A DNA stretch of 64,000 nucleotides from Serinibacter arcticus (lineage in GTDB: Bacteria > Actinomycetota > Actinomycetes > Actinomycetales > Beutenbergiaceae), in contig NZ_RHPJ01000003.1 in NCBI RefSeq assembly GCF_004786095.1, positions 62,001 through 126,000 on the forward strand, given 5' to 3'. Numbering within the stretch: position 1 is the first letter of the stretch; each line of letters starts with the position of its first letter. A program made the position numbers and the translations under genes. Below the pieces are notes generated by a model. That model saw nothing but the letters and a program-made list of their open reading frames with translations, made no database searches and was not told the origin of the DNA. Of the stretch, positions 17,211 through 25,657 are shown piece by piece.

Positions 17211-17747
17211 CTACAGGCCGATGCAGCGGCTCTCGGTGGTCGTGGTCCGGGAGACGGCGGCGCCGAGGTCGACGAGGATCGCGGTGGAGTCGGTTCCCGC
17301 GTACTCCACGGGCACGACCACCTCGATCGCCGGCGTGCGCCCGTAGGTGGTGAACATGAACCGGCCGCGCTCGGTGTCGGCGTCCTCGCCGGTGCCGACG
17401 ACGTCGTCGTTCTCCGCGACCACCCAGTCGATCTCGGTGCCGTCCCCACCCGTCACCGCGATGCAGCGGTCGGTCGTGGGGTCGAGCGGTTCGACGCCGC
17501 AGCGCAGCGTGATCGCCGGGTCGCCCCAGGCGCGCGAGGCCTGCGACGTCGTCGGACGCTGGTCGGCGCCCCCGAGGACGCCGGGCGTCGCCTGGAGCAC
17601 CCGGGCGCAGACGGGGTCCGACGCCGAGGGCGCCGGCGCCGTCGGGACGTCGCGCGCGCAGCCGGTCACGATCAGGAGCGCGAGCGCTGCCAGGACCGTG
17701 ACGGCGGGGGTGGGGACGGGGCGACGGCGGGCGGGGGCGGCGAGCAC
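17211..17747 (-). CDS. DUF3515-type putative lipoprotein
   Basis: A 178-residue exported protein. It has a basic N-terminus, a hydrophobic stretch and a lipobox-like V-T-G-C near residue 30, followed by a secreted domain with three more cysteines that could pair. In actinobacteria DUF3515 genes often sit next to ddl and thiL, as here; the family match is from that context and pattern. The GTG at 17747 is set by a -10 seven nt upstream. Function unknown; an envelope role is likely from the signal. Confidence 0.75.
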   Translation of the reverse strand: MLAAPARRRPVPTPAVTVLAALALLIVTGCARDVPTAPAPSASDPVCARVLQATPGVLGGADQRPTTSQASRAWGDPAITLRCGVEPLDPTTDRCIAVTGGDGTEIDWVVAENDDVVGTGEDADTERGRFMFTTYGRTPAIEVVVPVEYAGTDSTAILVDLGAAVSRTTTTESRCIGL

Positions 17748-17754
17748 GCCGCCC

Positions 17755-17760
17755 AACCTA
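17755..17760 (-). promoter_or_regulatory. Leaderless-type promoter -10 of the DUF3515 gene
   Basis: TAGGTT on the minus strand, 7 nt before GTG 17747. Confidence 0.55.
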
Positions 17761-17812
17761 CGACACCTGCCTGGACGCCCGTGGCTGACCCGTCCGCCAC
17801 CGGGCCCCGACC

Positions 17813-17818
17813 TAGGCT
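17813..17818 (+). promoter_or_regulatory. Leaderless-type promoter -10 of thiL
   Basis: TAGGCT lies 6 nt before GTG 17825. No TPP riboswitch could fit in this 77-nt divergent gap. Confidence 0.6.
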
Positions 17819-17824
17819 GATCCC

Positions 17825-18814
17825 GTGCCCGACCCTGACCGCGACCCCGCGCCCGAGACCGTGCCCGAGACCGTCGCCGACCTCTCCGAGACCGATCTGC
17901 TGGCGAGGTTCGTCCCGCGGCTGCCCCGCGGCCGCGCCACCGAGCTCGGACCCGGGGACGACGCCGCCGTCGTCGAGGTGCCCACGGGTCGCGTGGTCGT
18001 GACCGCGGACGTCCTGGTGGAGGACCGCCACTTCCGCCGTGCGTGGAGCACGGGGGAGGACGTCGGCCGTCGCGCGGCGGCGCAGAACCTCGCCGACGTG
18101 GCCGCGATGGGTGCACGCCCCACCGCCCTCGTCGTCACGCTCGTGATGCCCGCCGACCTCGAGGTCGCCTGGGTCGTCGGCCTCGCCGACGGTCTCGCCG
18201 CCGCCAGCGCGCCGCACGACGTCGGCGTCGTGGGGGGCGACCTGTCGTCGGGGGAGCGGATCGCGGTCAGCGTCACGGCCTTCGGCGAGCTCGACGGCGT
18301 CGCCCCCGTGACGCGGTCGGGTGCGCGCCCGGGCGACGTCGTGGCCGTCGCCGGCACGCTCGGACGCTCGGCCGCCGGCCTGGCGGTGCTCCTGGACGGG
18401 ACGCTGGACGCGTCCGAGCACGACGTCGTCGGCACCTACCTGCGCCCCGACCCGCCCCTGACGGCCGGTCCGGAGGCCGCGCGCGCGGGCGCGACGGCGA
18501 TGCTGGACGTCAGCGACGGGCTCGTGCGCGACGCCGGACGCATCGCCGTCGCGAGCGGGTGCGGCCTCGAGCTGAGCACGAGCCTGCTGGCGCCCGACGT
18601 CGAGGCGCTGACCGTCACCGCGGAGGAGCTCGGGCTCGACCCCGTGGACTGGGTGCTCACGGGTGGTGAGGACCACGGCCTCCTGGCGACGTTCCCGGCG
18701 GATCGGCCGCTGCCGCCGTCGTTCCGCCGGATCGGGGCCGTGGTGGCGGGCGCCGGCGTCCGCGTCGACGGCGTGACGCCCACCGCCGAGGGCTGGGACC
18801 ACTTCCGCGCCTGA
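17825..18814 (+). CDS. thiL: Thiamine-monophosphate kinase
   Basis: A 329-residue AIR-synthase-fold kinase converting thiamine phosphate to thiamine diphosphate with ATP. The motifs G-P-G-D-D-A-A (about 42-48), T-A-D-V-L-V-E-D-R-H-F (about 60-70), V-G-G-D-L-S-S (about 138-144) and D-V-S-D-G-L (about 228-233) bind Mg-ATP and substrate. About 20 extra acidic residues lead the protein. It ends at a strong hairpin shared with rpmB. Confidence 0.95.
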   Translation: MPDPDRDPAPETVPETVADLSETDLLARFVPRLPRGRATELGPGDDAAVVEVPTGRVVVTADVLVEDRHFRRAWSTGEDVGRRAAAQNLADVAAMGARPTALVVTLVMPADLEVAWVVGLADGLAAASAPHDVGVVGGDLSSGERIAVSVTAFGELDGVAPVTRSGARPGDVVAVAGTLGRSAAGLAVLLDGTLDASEHDVVGTYLRPDPPLTAGPEAARAGATAMLDVSDGLVRDAGRIAVASGCGLELSTSLLAPDVEALTVTAEELGLDPVDWVLTGGEDHGLLATFPADRPLPPSFRRIGAVVAGAGVRVDGVTPTAEGWDHFRA

Positions 18815-18854
18815 GACCTCCGACCACCGCCCCGGGGGTTCGTCCCGGGAACGA

Positions 18855-18888
18855 CGAAGGCCGCCACCCCGGAGGGTGACGGCCTTCG
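18855..18888. terminator. Bidirectional hairpin terminator between thiL and rpmB
   Basis: CGAAGGCCG-C-CACCC and GGGTG-A-CGGCCTTCG form a 14-bp stem with a CGGA tetraloop. It lies between convergent genes. Confidence 0.75.
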
Positions 18889-18903
18889 TGAACGGCAGCT
18901 CGC

Positions 18904-19095
18904 TCAGAGAGCGCGCGTCACCTTCCCGGCCTTCAGGCAGGAGGTGCAGACGTTCAGACGGGTGGGCGTGCCGTTGATCACGGTGCGCACCTTCTGGATG
19001 TTCGGGTTCCAACGGCGCGAGGTCCGCACGTGCGAGTGCGAGACGCTCTTGCCGAAGCTCGGGTGCTTCGCGCACACGTCGCAGGTCGAAGCCAC
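18904..19095 (-). CDS. rpmB: 50S ribosomal protein L28 (zinc-binding form)
   Basis: A 63-residue L28 with two CxxC pairs (C5/C8 and C50/C53), so it is the zinc-ribbon C+ paralog type. Many actinobacteria replace such forms by C- copies under zinc limitation. GTG 19095 follows GAGGAGAAC. No Zur-like operator was recognised upstream. It is transcribed alone from the promoter at 19213-19242. Confidence 0.95.
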   Translation of the reverse strand: MASTCDVCAKHPSFGKSVSHSHVRTSRRWNPNIQKVRTVINGTPTRLNVCTSCLKAGKVTRAL

Positions 19096-19212
19096 GGTCG
19101 TTCTCCTCGGTGTGGGCCGCCAGGAAGACAGGCGGCGAAACTTGACGGGCGTCGCGTACGGGGCAGGCCCAGCCGGAGTGCAGCGGGCAACCCGTCACAA
19201 CGCAACCGAAGG

Positions 19213-19242
19213 AGCGTACCCCAGCCCTGTGGACCCGACCAA
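19213..19242 (-). promoter_or_regulatory. Promoter of rpmB
   Basis: On the minus strand, TTGGTC (19237-19242) and TACGCT (19213-19218) are 18 nt apart, giving a leader of about 110 nt. Confidence 0.5.
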
Positions 19243-19260
19243 CTCGTCGGTCCCTCACCG

Positions 19261-19266
19261 TAGGCT
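19261..19266 (+). promoter_or_regulatory. Leaderless-type promoter -10 of recG
   Basis: TAGGCT lies 6 nt before GTG 19273, with no Shine-Dalgarno sequence. Confidence 0.6.
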
Positions 19267-19272
19267 CGCGGC

Positions 19273-21606
19273 GTGCCAGACGAGCCGCCACCCCCGCCGA
19301 TCCAGCTCCACCCGCACGCCGCGCGCCCCGGCGACGACGGCATCGTCCGCACCCCCGCGCTCGACCGCAGCCTCCGCCTGGCCACGAGCGAGGCGAAGAA
19401 GTTCGAGCGTCTCGGGCTCCGCACGGTCCGCGACCTGCTCGAGCACTACCCGCGGCGCGTGGCCGACCCCGGCACCCTGACCGACCTCGCGAGCCTGCGG
19501 ATCGGCGACCACGTCATCCTCATCGTCGACATCGCCTCGTTCACCGCGCGCACGATGCGGGCGCGCCGCGGTTCGGTCGTGACGATCGAGGTGACCGACG
19601 GGCAGCGCCGCCTGCCCCTGGTCTACTTCGCGCCGCACCCCGGCCGCGTGGCCTACCTCGAGGCCCGGCTGCGCGTCGGGAAGCGCGTGACGGTCGACGG
19701 CGTGGTGAACACCAAGAACGGCGTGCTGCAGCTCACCCACCCGAAGATCGCCGACGTCGACAGCGACCTCAGCGAGGAGGAGATCGAGCGGCGCGCGACC
19801 TTCCCGCAGCTGCGCTACGGCCAGACCAAGGGCCTGGAGAGCGAGAAGATCTCCGCGCTCATCCGTTCGCAGCTCGCCTCGTTGAGCGACGCCGACCTGC
19901 CCGATCCCGTTCCCGCCGACGTCCGTCGCGAGCGGGGCCAGGTCGACCACGCGACCGCGCTGCGGACGGTGCACGAGCCCGAGACGATGGCCGGCTACCG
20001 CAGCGCGCAGGAGGCGCTGCGCTTCGAGGAGGCGTTCGTCCTGCAGGTCGCGATGGCGCGCCGCCGGGCCGAGGCCGCCGCGGTCCCCGCCACCGCCCGC
20101 CCGCCGCGCCCCGGCGGCATCGCGCAGGCGTTCGACGCCCGGCTCCCGTTCACGCTCACCCCCGGACAGGTGGAGGTCGGCACCACGATTGCGCAGGAGA
20201 TCGCCGGGTCCGTGCCGATGCAGCGGCTCCTGCAGGGCGAGGTCGGCTCGGGCAAGACGGTCGTCGCGCTGCGCGCCATGCTCCAGGTCGTCGACGCCGG
20301 AGGTCAGGCCGCGCTCCTGGCCCCCACCGAGGTGCTCGCCGCGCAGCACGAGCGCTCGATCCGCGCGCTGCTGGGAGAGCTGGGGGAGGCCGGGATGCTC
20401 GGGGGCGCCGACGCCGCCACGCGCGTCGTGCTCCTCACCGGTTCGCAGACCGCGGCGCAGCGCCGTCGCGCGCTGGGAGAGGCTGCCGGGGGCAGCGCCG
20501 GCATCGTCATCGGCACGCACGCGCTCCTCCAGGAGCACGTCCAGTTCGCCGACCTCGGCCTCGTGGTGGTCGACGAGCAGCACCGCTTCGGCGTCGAGCA
20601 GCGGGACGCGCTGCGCGCCAAGGGCCGCGCCGCACCGCACCTGCTGGTCATGACGGCGACACCGATCCCGCGCACCGTGGCGATGACGATCTTCGGCGAC
20701 CTCGAGGTCTCCACGCTGCGCGACGTGCCGATCGGGCGGGCCGAGGTCCTCACCCACCTCGTGCCAGCGGGCAATGCCGCCTGGGTCGCACGCGCCTGGG
20801 AGCGCGTGGCCGAGGAGGTGCGGCAGGGCCGCCGTGCGTTCGTGGTGTGCCCGCGGATCACGGCCACCCAGGCGGAGGCGGGGGAGTCGTTCGTGCCGCA
20901 GGACGCGCCCGGTCGTGACGAGCTCGGCGACGGCGTGCTGGATCTTGACGGCACGGGCGGCACCGGCGGCGACCCCGACCAGCCCCCGCGCGAGCTCGCG
21001 GCGGTCGAGGACGTCGTGGAGCTGCTGCGGGCCGAACCCGCCCTCGCGGGCATCGCGATCGGCGAGCTCCACGGCCGGCGCAGCAGCGAGGAGAAGGAGG
21101 CCGCGATGGCCGACCTCGCCTCGGGCGCGCTCGGCGTGCTCGTCGCGACGACCGTCATCGAGGTGGGCGTCGACGTGCCGCAGGCGAGCGTCATGGTGAT
21201 CCTCGACGCCGACCGGTTCGGCCTGTCCCAGCTCCACCAGCTGCGGGGACGCATCGGGCGCGGCAGCCTGCCCGGCGTCTGCCTCGCCGTCAGCCCCGTG
21301 CCCGACGACTCCCCGGCGCACGAGCGCCTGACGGTGTTCGCGGGGACGCGCGACGGTTTCGTGCTGGCCGAGGCCGATCTGGGTCAGCGCCGCGAGGGCG
21401 ACGTCCTCGGGGCCGCGCAGTCGGGCGGATCCTCCTCGCTCCGGCTGCTGCGCGTGGTGGCCGACGCCGCGGTGATCGAGGCGGCCCGCGGGGCGGCGCG
21501 CGCCGTCGTCGAGCGGGATCCGCAGCTGCGGGAGCACCCGGCGCTGGCCGAGGCCATCGCCCGCGCCCTCGACCCGGTGGCGCAGGAGTACCTCGAGCGG
21601 ACCTGA
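19273..21606 (+). CDS. recG: ATP-dependent DNA helicase RecG
   Basis: A 777-residue SF2 helicase that remodels stalled forks and Holliday junctions. It has an N-terminal OB-fold wedge domain (about 60-165), Walker A G-E-V-G-S-G-K-T (about 322), the DEQH box D-E-Q-H-R-F-G (about 434), motif III T-A-T-P-I-P-R-T and the helicase C lobe with Q-L-R-G-R-I-G-R-G. An insert rich in Gly, Asp and Pro (about 545-575) interrupts the C lobe. The gene runs into the ABC ATPase gene 21 nt downstream, which has its own -10. Confidence 0.97.
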   Translation: MPDEPPPPPIQLHPHAARPGDDGIVRTPALDRSLRLATSEAKKFERLGLRTVRDLLEHYPRRVADPGTLTDLASLRIGDHVILIVDIASFTARTMRARRGSVVTIEVTDGQRRLPLVYFAPHPGRVAYLEARLRVGKRVTVDGVVNTKNGVLQLTHPKIADVDSDLSEEEIERRATFPQLRYGQTKGLESEKISALIRSQLASLSDADLPDPVPADVRRERGQVDHATALRTVHEPETMAGYRSAQEALRFEEAFVLQVAMARRRAEAAAVPATARPPRPGGIAQAFDARLPFTLTPGQVEVGTTIAQEIAGSVPMQRLLQGEVGSGKTVVALRAMLQVVDAGGQAALLAPTEVLAAQHERSIRALLGELGEAGMLGGADAATRVVLLTGSQTAAQRRRALGEAAGGSAGIVIGTHALLQEHVQFADLGLVVVDEQHRFGVEQRDALRAKGRAAPHLLVMTATPIPRTVAMTIFGDLEVSTLRDVPIGRAEVLTHLVPAGNAAWVARAWERVAEEVRQGRRAFVVCPRITATQAEAGESFVPQDAPGRDELGDGVLDLDGTGGTGGDPDQPPRELAAVEDVVELLRAEPALAGIAIGELHGRRSSEEKEAAMADLASGALGVLVATTVIEVGVDVPQASVMVILDADRFGLSQLHQLRGRIGRGSLPGVCLAVSPVPDDSPAHERLTVFAGTRDGFVLAEADLGQRREGDVLGAAQSGGSSSLRLLRVVADAAVIEAARGAARAVVERDPQLREHPALAEAIARALDPVAQEYLERT

Positions 21607-21614
21607 CCCGGACG

Positions 21615-21620
21615 TAGGCT
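21615..21620 (+). promoter_or_regulatory. Leaderless-type promoter -10 of the ABC ATPase gene
   Basis: TAGGCT lies 7 nt before GTG 21628, just after the recG stop. Confidence 0.55.
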
Positions 21621-21627
21621 GCTCGTC

Positions 21628-22344
21628 GTGCCTCCCGCGAACTCTGCTGCCCGGGCCGTTCCGGCCGTGCGCGCCACGTCCCTGCTCGTCGGCTACGGGG
21701 AGTCGGTGGACTCCGCCGTCTGCCCGCCCGTCACCATCGAGGTGCCCGCCGGTCGGGCGCTCGCGATCGTCGGCGCCAACGGCACCGGCAAGTCCACGCT
21801 GCTGCGCGCGTTCGTCGGGCTGCTCCCGGCGCTGTCCGGCAGGGTCGAGGTGCTGGGGCGCGAGGTCGACGAGCGCGAGGCGTCCTTCCGTGCGGCGGTC
21901 AGCACCGTGATGGACGAGGACACGAGCTTCCCCTCGCTCACGGTCCGGGAGCACCTCCTGCTGCTCGCGCGCGGTCACGGCGTCAGCCGCGCCAGCGCGC
22001 TGGTCACGGAGCTGATCGCCGAGTTCGGCCTCACCGACCGCGCCGCCGCGATGCCGACCGCGCTCTCCTCCGGCCAGCGCCGCCGCATGCTGCTCGCCTC
22101 CGCCTTCGTCCGGCCCCGCCGCGTGCTCGTGCTGGACGAGCCGGAGCAGCGCCTGGACGCCGGCATGCGCGACCGGCTCGCGCAGCGCCTGATCGCCGAA
22201 CGGGCCGACGGCGTCACCGTGATCATGGCCACGCACGACCCCGCGCTCGTCAGCACCGTGGCGACCGAGGCGCTCCTGATCTCCGAGAAGGCCGCCAGGC
22301 GGACCTCGCCGAAGGACGCCGTCGCCGCCATCGAGGCGCTGTGA
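21628..22344 (+). CDS. ABC transporter ATP-binding protein
   Basis: A 238-residue single ATPase domain. Walker A is G-A-N-G-T-G-K-S-T (about 49-57), the signature is L-S-S-G-Q-R-R-R (about 146-153) and Walker B is L-V-L-D-E-P. The signature has Ser in place of the first Gly. It is coupled by a 4-nt overlap to a large membrane protein, which is probably its transmembrane partner. Export is more likely than import, since no binding protein is present; the substrate is unknown. Confidence 0.88.
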   Translation: MPPANSAARAVPAVRATSLLVGYGESVDSAVCPPVTIEVPAGRALAIVGANGTGKSTLLRAFVGLLPALSGRVEVLGREVDEREASFRAAVSTVMDEDTSFPSLTVREHLLLLARGHGVSRASALVTELIAEFGLTDRAAAMPTALSSGQRRRMLLASAFVRPRRVLVLDEPEQRLDAGMRDRLAQRLIAERADGVTVIMATHDPALVSTVATEALLISEKAARRTSPKDAVAAIEAL

Positions 22345-23915
22345 GCGCGACCGACCCGACGCGCCCCACCGGGGACGCCGACGTCGCGGTCGACACCGTC
22401 CCCACCGGCGCCCAGCTCCGCTCGCTCACCCGCGCGGCCCGGCGCGGCCACGGCGGCGCCCCGCTCTCGCAGCTCGTGGGTGACATCTACACCTACCTGT
22501 TCACGTTCGCCGTGACGGTCGCGATCGCGATCAGCGGCGCGCACGTGCTCGGTGCCGACTTCTCCGGCACCACGTCCACCTCCACGCTCGACGGTCGGTG
22601 GCTCTGGATCGTCGCCGGGCTGACGGCGGCGGGTCTGATGCTCGGCGTGCTCGCCCGCCTGGGACCGATCGGCGTCGGCGGCGCCGGCGCCCTGTGGTGG
22701 CTCCCGACGCCGGTCGACCGGCTCTCGCTGCTGCGCCCGACGGCGACCTCGTGGATCGCGGTCACCGCGCTCGCCGGCGCCATCGCGGCCGGCGCGATCA
22801 GCGCCCTGACCCGCACCGACCCCGGCGAGATCGTCTGGGCCGTGATCGCCGGCGCCGGACTCGGCGCGGCGCTCGCGGCCGCCGTCGCCCTCACGCAGAC
22901 CGTGCCGTCCACGCGCGCCAGGGTCCGCCGCCTCGCGCTGGTCGGTGACCTGATGGCGGGCGTCGCGGTCGCGGCCTGGATCGCGGTCGGGATCGCCGAC
23001 GTCGACGCCCCCGTGGTGCCGGCCCTCGCCGTCGCCGTGGTCGGGGTGGTGGCCGGCGTCGTGGCCGTCGTCGTCCTCCTGCGCCGCCTGGCGCAGATCC
23101 CCGGGGCGGCGCTGCGCGAGCGCGGCGCCCGGACGGGCATGGCGTCGTTCGCCGTCACCACGCTGGACTTCCGCGAGCTGGGACGCGTGCTGACCGACCC
23201 CGGCCGCGACCAGCGTCGTCGCACGCTGTCGATGGGCTGGGTGCGGGGCGTCGTCGGTGCGCTGACGACGGCGGACACCCTGCTCCTGCTGCGCGCCCCG
23301 CGCCAGCTCGTGGTGCTGCTGGCGAGCCTCGGGCTGCCGATCGCCGTCGCGTCCTCGGGAACGTCGGAGGTGCTGGCGGCGCTCGCGTTCGTGGTCGGCG
23401 TCTACCTCGCCGCCAATGCGGTCACGGCCGGGGCGCGCGAGGCCGAGCACGCGCCCGCGCTCGACCGGGCCTTCGGCGTCTCGGCGCGTGCCGCCCGAGC
23501 GATCCGGCTCATCGTGCCGACGCTCGCGTGCCTGCTGTGGTCCGTCGTCGCGATCGGCATCCTGCGCGGCCTCGACGCCGGCTGGGTGATCCAGCTGGTG
23601 CTGTTCGCGCCGGCGATCGCCGCCGCGGCGCTCAAGGCCGCCTACCGCAACCCACCGAACTGGGGCGCCCCGCTGGTGGTCTCGCCCATGGGCGCCTACC
23701 CGCCCGGCGTCGTGAACTCGCTCGCGACCGGCCCGATCCTCGCGGTCATCGCGTGCCTGCCCGTGGTCATCGCGCTGTTCGTCCAGCCGATGGCGATCCT
23801 CGCGTTCGCCCAGGTGCTGGTCACCGGCATCCTCGTGCCGGTCGCGATCCACGCCAAGGCCCGCAAGGCGGGCAAGAGCGGTGGGGCCGGGGCGTTCGGC
23901 GGCGCCCGCGCCTGA
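22341..23915 (+). CDS. Polytopic membrane protein (DUF6297-like), partner of the ABC ATPase
   Basis: A 524-residue protein with a soluble N-terminus (about 1-45) and about ten or more predicted TM helices arranged in two blocks split by a cytoplasmic stretch (about 255-310) containing a T-D-P-G-R-D-Q-R-R-R segment. The resemblance to the actinobacterial DUF6297 family is from memory. GTG 22341 overlaps the ATPase stop, so it is likely the permease of that transporter. Function otherwise unknown. Confidence 0.75.
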   Translation: MSATDPTRPTGDADVAVDTVPTGAQLRSLTRAARRGHGGAPLSQLVGDIYTYLFTFAVTVAIAISGAHVLGADFSGTTSTSTLDGRWLWIVAGLTAAGLMLGVLARLGPIGVGGAGALWWLPTPVDRLSLLRPTATSWIAVTALAGAIAAGAISALTRTDPGEIVWAVIAGAGLGAALAAAVALTQTVPSTRARVRRLALVGDLMAGVAVAAWIAVGIADVDAPVVPALAVAVVGVVAGVVAVVVLLRRLAQIPGAALRERGARTGMASFAVTTLDFRELGRVLTDPGRDQRRRTLSMGWVRGVVGALTTADTLLLLRAPRQLVVLLASLGLPIAVASSGTSEVLAALAFVVGVYLAANAVTAGAREAEHAPALDRAFGVSARAARAIRLIVPTLACLLWSVVAIGILRGLDAGWVIQLVLFAPAIAAAALKAAYRNPPNWGAPLVVSPMGAYPPGVVNSLATGPILAVIACLPVVIALFVQPMAILAFAQVLVTGILVPVAIHAKARKAGKSGGAGAFGGARA

Positions 23916-23921
23916 CGCACG

Positions 23922-23927
23922 TAGGCT
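23922..23927 (+). promoter_or_regulatory. Leaderless-type promoter -10 of rsmD
   Basis: TAGGCT lies 6 nt before GTG 23934. Confidence 0.6.
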
Positions 23928-23933
23928 GATCGG

Positions 23934-24587
23934 GTGGCACGGATCATCGCGGGAACGCACGGCGGACGCACGGTCGCCGTCCCGGCGAAGGGGACCCGTC
24001 CGACCACGGACAGGGTGCGCGAGGCGCTGTTCGCCCGGCTGGACCACGACGACCTCGTCGACGGTGTGGAGGTCCTGGACCTGTACGCCGGCTCCGGCGC
24101 CCTGGGCCTCGAGGCCGCCAGCCGCGGTGCCTCCCGCGTGGTGCTGGTCGAGGCAGCGCGCCAGGCCGCCCAGGTCTGCCGCGACAACGTGACCTCGCTC
24201 GGGCTCTCCCGCGTGGTCGAGGTGGTGCCGCGCAGGGTCGAGGCCTACCTCGCGTCCGCTCCGTCGCGCTCCGGCGGCTTCGGGCTGGTGTTCGTGGATC
24301 CGCCGTACGAGATGGGGGAGGACGAGCTCGCCAGGGTGCTCGACGCCCTGGTCGCGCACCTGGACGAGGACGACGCCGTCGTGGTCGTCGAGCGGTCGAC
24401 CCGCAGTCCTGCACCGACGCTCCCGCCCGCCCTGGAGCTGTGGCAGACGCGCACGTACGGCGAGACGGCCCTGCACCTGCTCCACCCGGCGACCGAGCCG
24501 GCCTCCGACCCTGCGACCGACCCGACGGCCGAACCCACCCCGGACGGTGCCGCCGACGTCCCCGCCCACGACCACCCGCAGGCTTAG
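23934..24587 (+). CDS. rsmD: 16S rRNA (guanine(966)-N(2))-methyltransferase
   Basis: A 217-residue SAM-dependent methyltransferase acting on the 30S subunit. The N-terminal R-I-I-A-G-T-H-G-G-R motif, the SAM loop L-D-L-Y-A-G-S-G-A-L-G (about 47-57) and the catalytic D-P-P-Y (about 122-125) are present. The last 30 residues are Pro/Ala/Asp-rich and probably disordered. The usual coaD neighbour follows, with its -10 overlapping the rsmD stop codon. Confidence 0.95.
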   Translation: MARIIAGTHGGRTVAVPAKGTRPTTDRVREALFARLDHDDLVDGVEVLDLYAGSGALGLEAASRGASRVVLVEAARQAAQVCRDNVTSLGLSRVVEVVPRRVEAYLASAPSRSGGFGLVFVDPPYEMGEDELARVLDALVAHLDEDDAVVVVERSTRSPAPTLPPALELWQTRTYGETALHLLHPATEPASDPATDPTAEPTPDGAADVPAHDHPQA

Positions 24588-24590
24588 GCT
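24585..24590 (+). promoter_or_regulatory. Leaderless-type promoter -10 of coaD, overlapping the rsmD stop codon
   Basis: TAGGCT, whose first three bases are the rsmD stop codon, lies 6 nt before GTG 24597. Confidence 0.6.
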
Positions 24591-24596
24591 GCACGG

Positions 24597-25100
24597 GTGC
24601 GTACCGCCGTCGTCCCGGGGAGCTTCGACCCGGTCACCCTGGGCCACCTCGACGTCGTGCGCCGCGCGCTCGCCGTGGCCGACGAGGTCGTCGTCGCCGT
24701 CGGCCGCAACGCCGGCAAGTCCCCGCTGCTGACCGCGGACGAGCGCCGCGACCTCATCACCTCGGCCGTGGCCGACATCCCCGGCGTCCGCGCCGAGATC
24801 ATGCCGGGGCTGCTGGTGGACTTCTGCCGCGACCTCGCGCACGCCTCCGGCGGCGACGTCGTCATCGTCAAGGGGCTGCGCGGCGGGGGAGACCTCGACG
24901 CCGAGGCGCCCATGGCGGCGATGAACCGCCACCTGTCCGGCGTCGAGACGGTGTTCCTCGTCGGCGCCGGCCACCTGAACCACATCTCGAGCTCGATGGT
25001 GCGCGACGTGGCGCGCCACGGCGGACCGATCGACGACCTCGTTCCGGCAGGCGCCGCCGACCTCGTGCGGGCGCGACTTCACCCAGGAGGAACCACATGA
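24597..25100 (+). CDS. coaD: Pantetheine-phosphate adenylyltransferase
   Basis: A 167-residue nucleotidyltransferase making dephospho-CoA from 4'-phosphopantetheine and ATP. P-G-S-F-D-P-V-T-L-G-H (residues 6-16) holds the T/HxGH active site. Normal length. It overlaps the coiled-coil gene downstream by 4 nt; CAGGAGG at 25084-25090, inside coaD, serves as the ribosome binding site of that gene. Confidence 0.96.
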   Translation: MRTAVVPGSFDPVTLGHLDVVRRALAVADEVVVAVGRNAGKSPLLTADERRDLITSAVADIPGVRAEIMPGLLVDFCRDLAHASGGDVVIVKGLRGGGDLDAEAPMAAMNRHLSGVETVFLVGAGHLNHISSSMVRDVARHGGPIDDLVPAGAADLVRARLHPGGTT

Positions 25101-25582
25101 GCACGGACCCCGAACGCCAGGCACCGCTGCTGGCCCTGCTGGACGACGTCGCCGACGTCGTCCAGGGCGCGCGCGCCATGCCGATGAGCGCCTCCGTCAT
25201 CGTCAACAGGGCCGAGCTGCTCGACCTCGTCGCTGCGGCGCGCGACGCCGTGCCCGACCAGGTCGCCGCCGCCGACCAGATCGTCAGCGACGCCGAGGCC
25301 GTCCTCTCGCGCGCCAAGGCCGAGGCCGCGCAGATCCTCGCGGACGCGCGGGCCGACGGCGAGCGCCTCGTCTCCGAGCACGAGATCACCCAGGGCGCGC
25401 ACGGCCGTGCCGCGGAGATCGTGGCCGCGGCGCAGGCCAGGGCCGTCGAGCTCGAGGCCGGGGCGGACTCCTACTGCGACTCGCGGCTGGCACAGTTCGA
25501 GGTCGACATCGACGCCGTCAAGCAGCAGGTGCTCGCCGGCCGCGCCCGCCTCGCCGCCCGGCAGGGCGGACGCCTCGAGTAG
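25097..25582 (+). CDS. Coiled-coil protein, DivIVA/cell-division-initiation-like
   Basis: A 161-residue soluble protein. An N-terminal segment (about 8-50) is followed by a long Ala/Glu/Asp-rich helix (about 50-125) of coiled-coil type and a charged end. A similar protein commonly follows coaD in actinobacteria and is often called a DivIVA-like or ATPase-like cell-division protein; no ATPase motif is visible here. ATG 25097 has a strong SD (AGGAGG). Translational coupling to coaD is evident; the function is not known. Confidence 0.75.
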   Translation: MSTDPERQAPLLALLDDVADVVQGARAMPMSASVIVNRAELLDLVAAARDAVPDQVAAADQIVSDAEAVLSRAKAEAAQILADARADGERLVSEHEITQGAHGRAAEIVAAAQARAVELEAGADSYCDSRLAQFEVDIDAVKQQVLAGRARLAARQGGRLE

Positions 25583-25591
25583 GGCGTGAGT

Positions 25592-25597
25592 TAGACT
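25592..25597 (+). promoter_or_regulatory. Promoter -10 for the DUF177-rpmF-rnc-mutM unit
   Basis: TAGACT lies about 60 nt before the DUF177 start, so this transcript has a leader, with CAGGAG at 25646-25651. Confidence 0.5.
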
Positions 25598-25657
25598 GGT
25601 CAGTCGGCCCGCAGGTCTCCGCGCGGTCGACCCACCACTTCCGTCAGGAGCTGCCGC

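Noticed and set aside
17748-17824. A TPP riboswitch before thiL
   Set aside because: The divergent gap is only 77 nt and the thiL promoter leaves no 5' leader.
19255-25124. Very long open frames on the minus strand opposite recG and the genes after it (about 990 and 1050 codons)
   Set aside because: They follow from the high GC of the coding strand. Their translations are Arg/Gly/His/Asp-rich without domains, and the plus-strand genes are well-known families.
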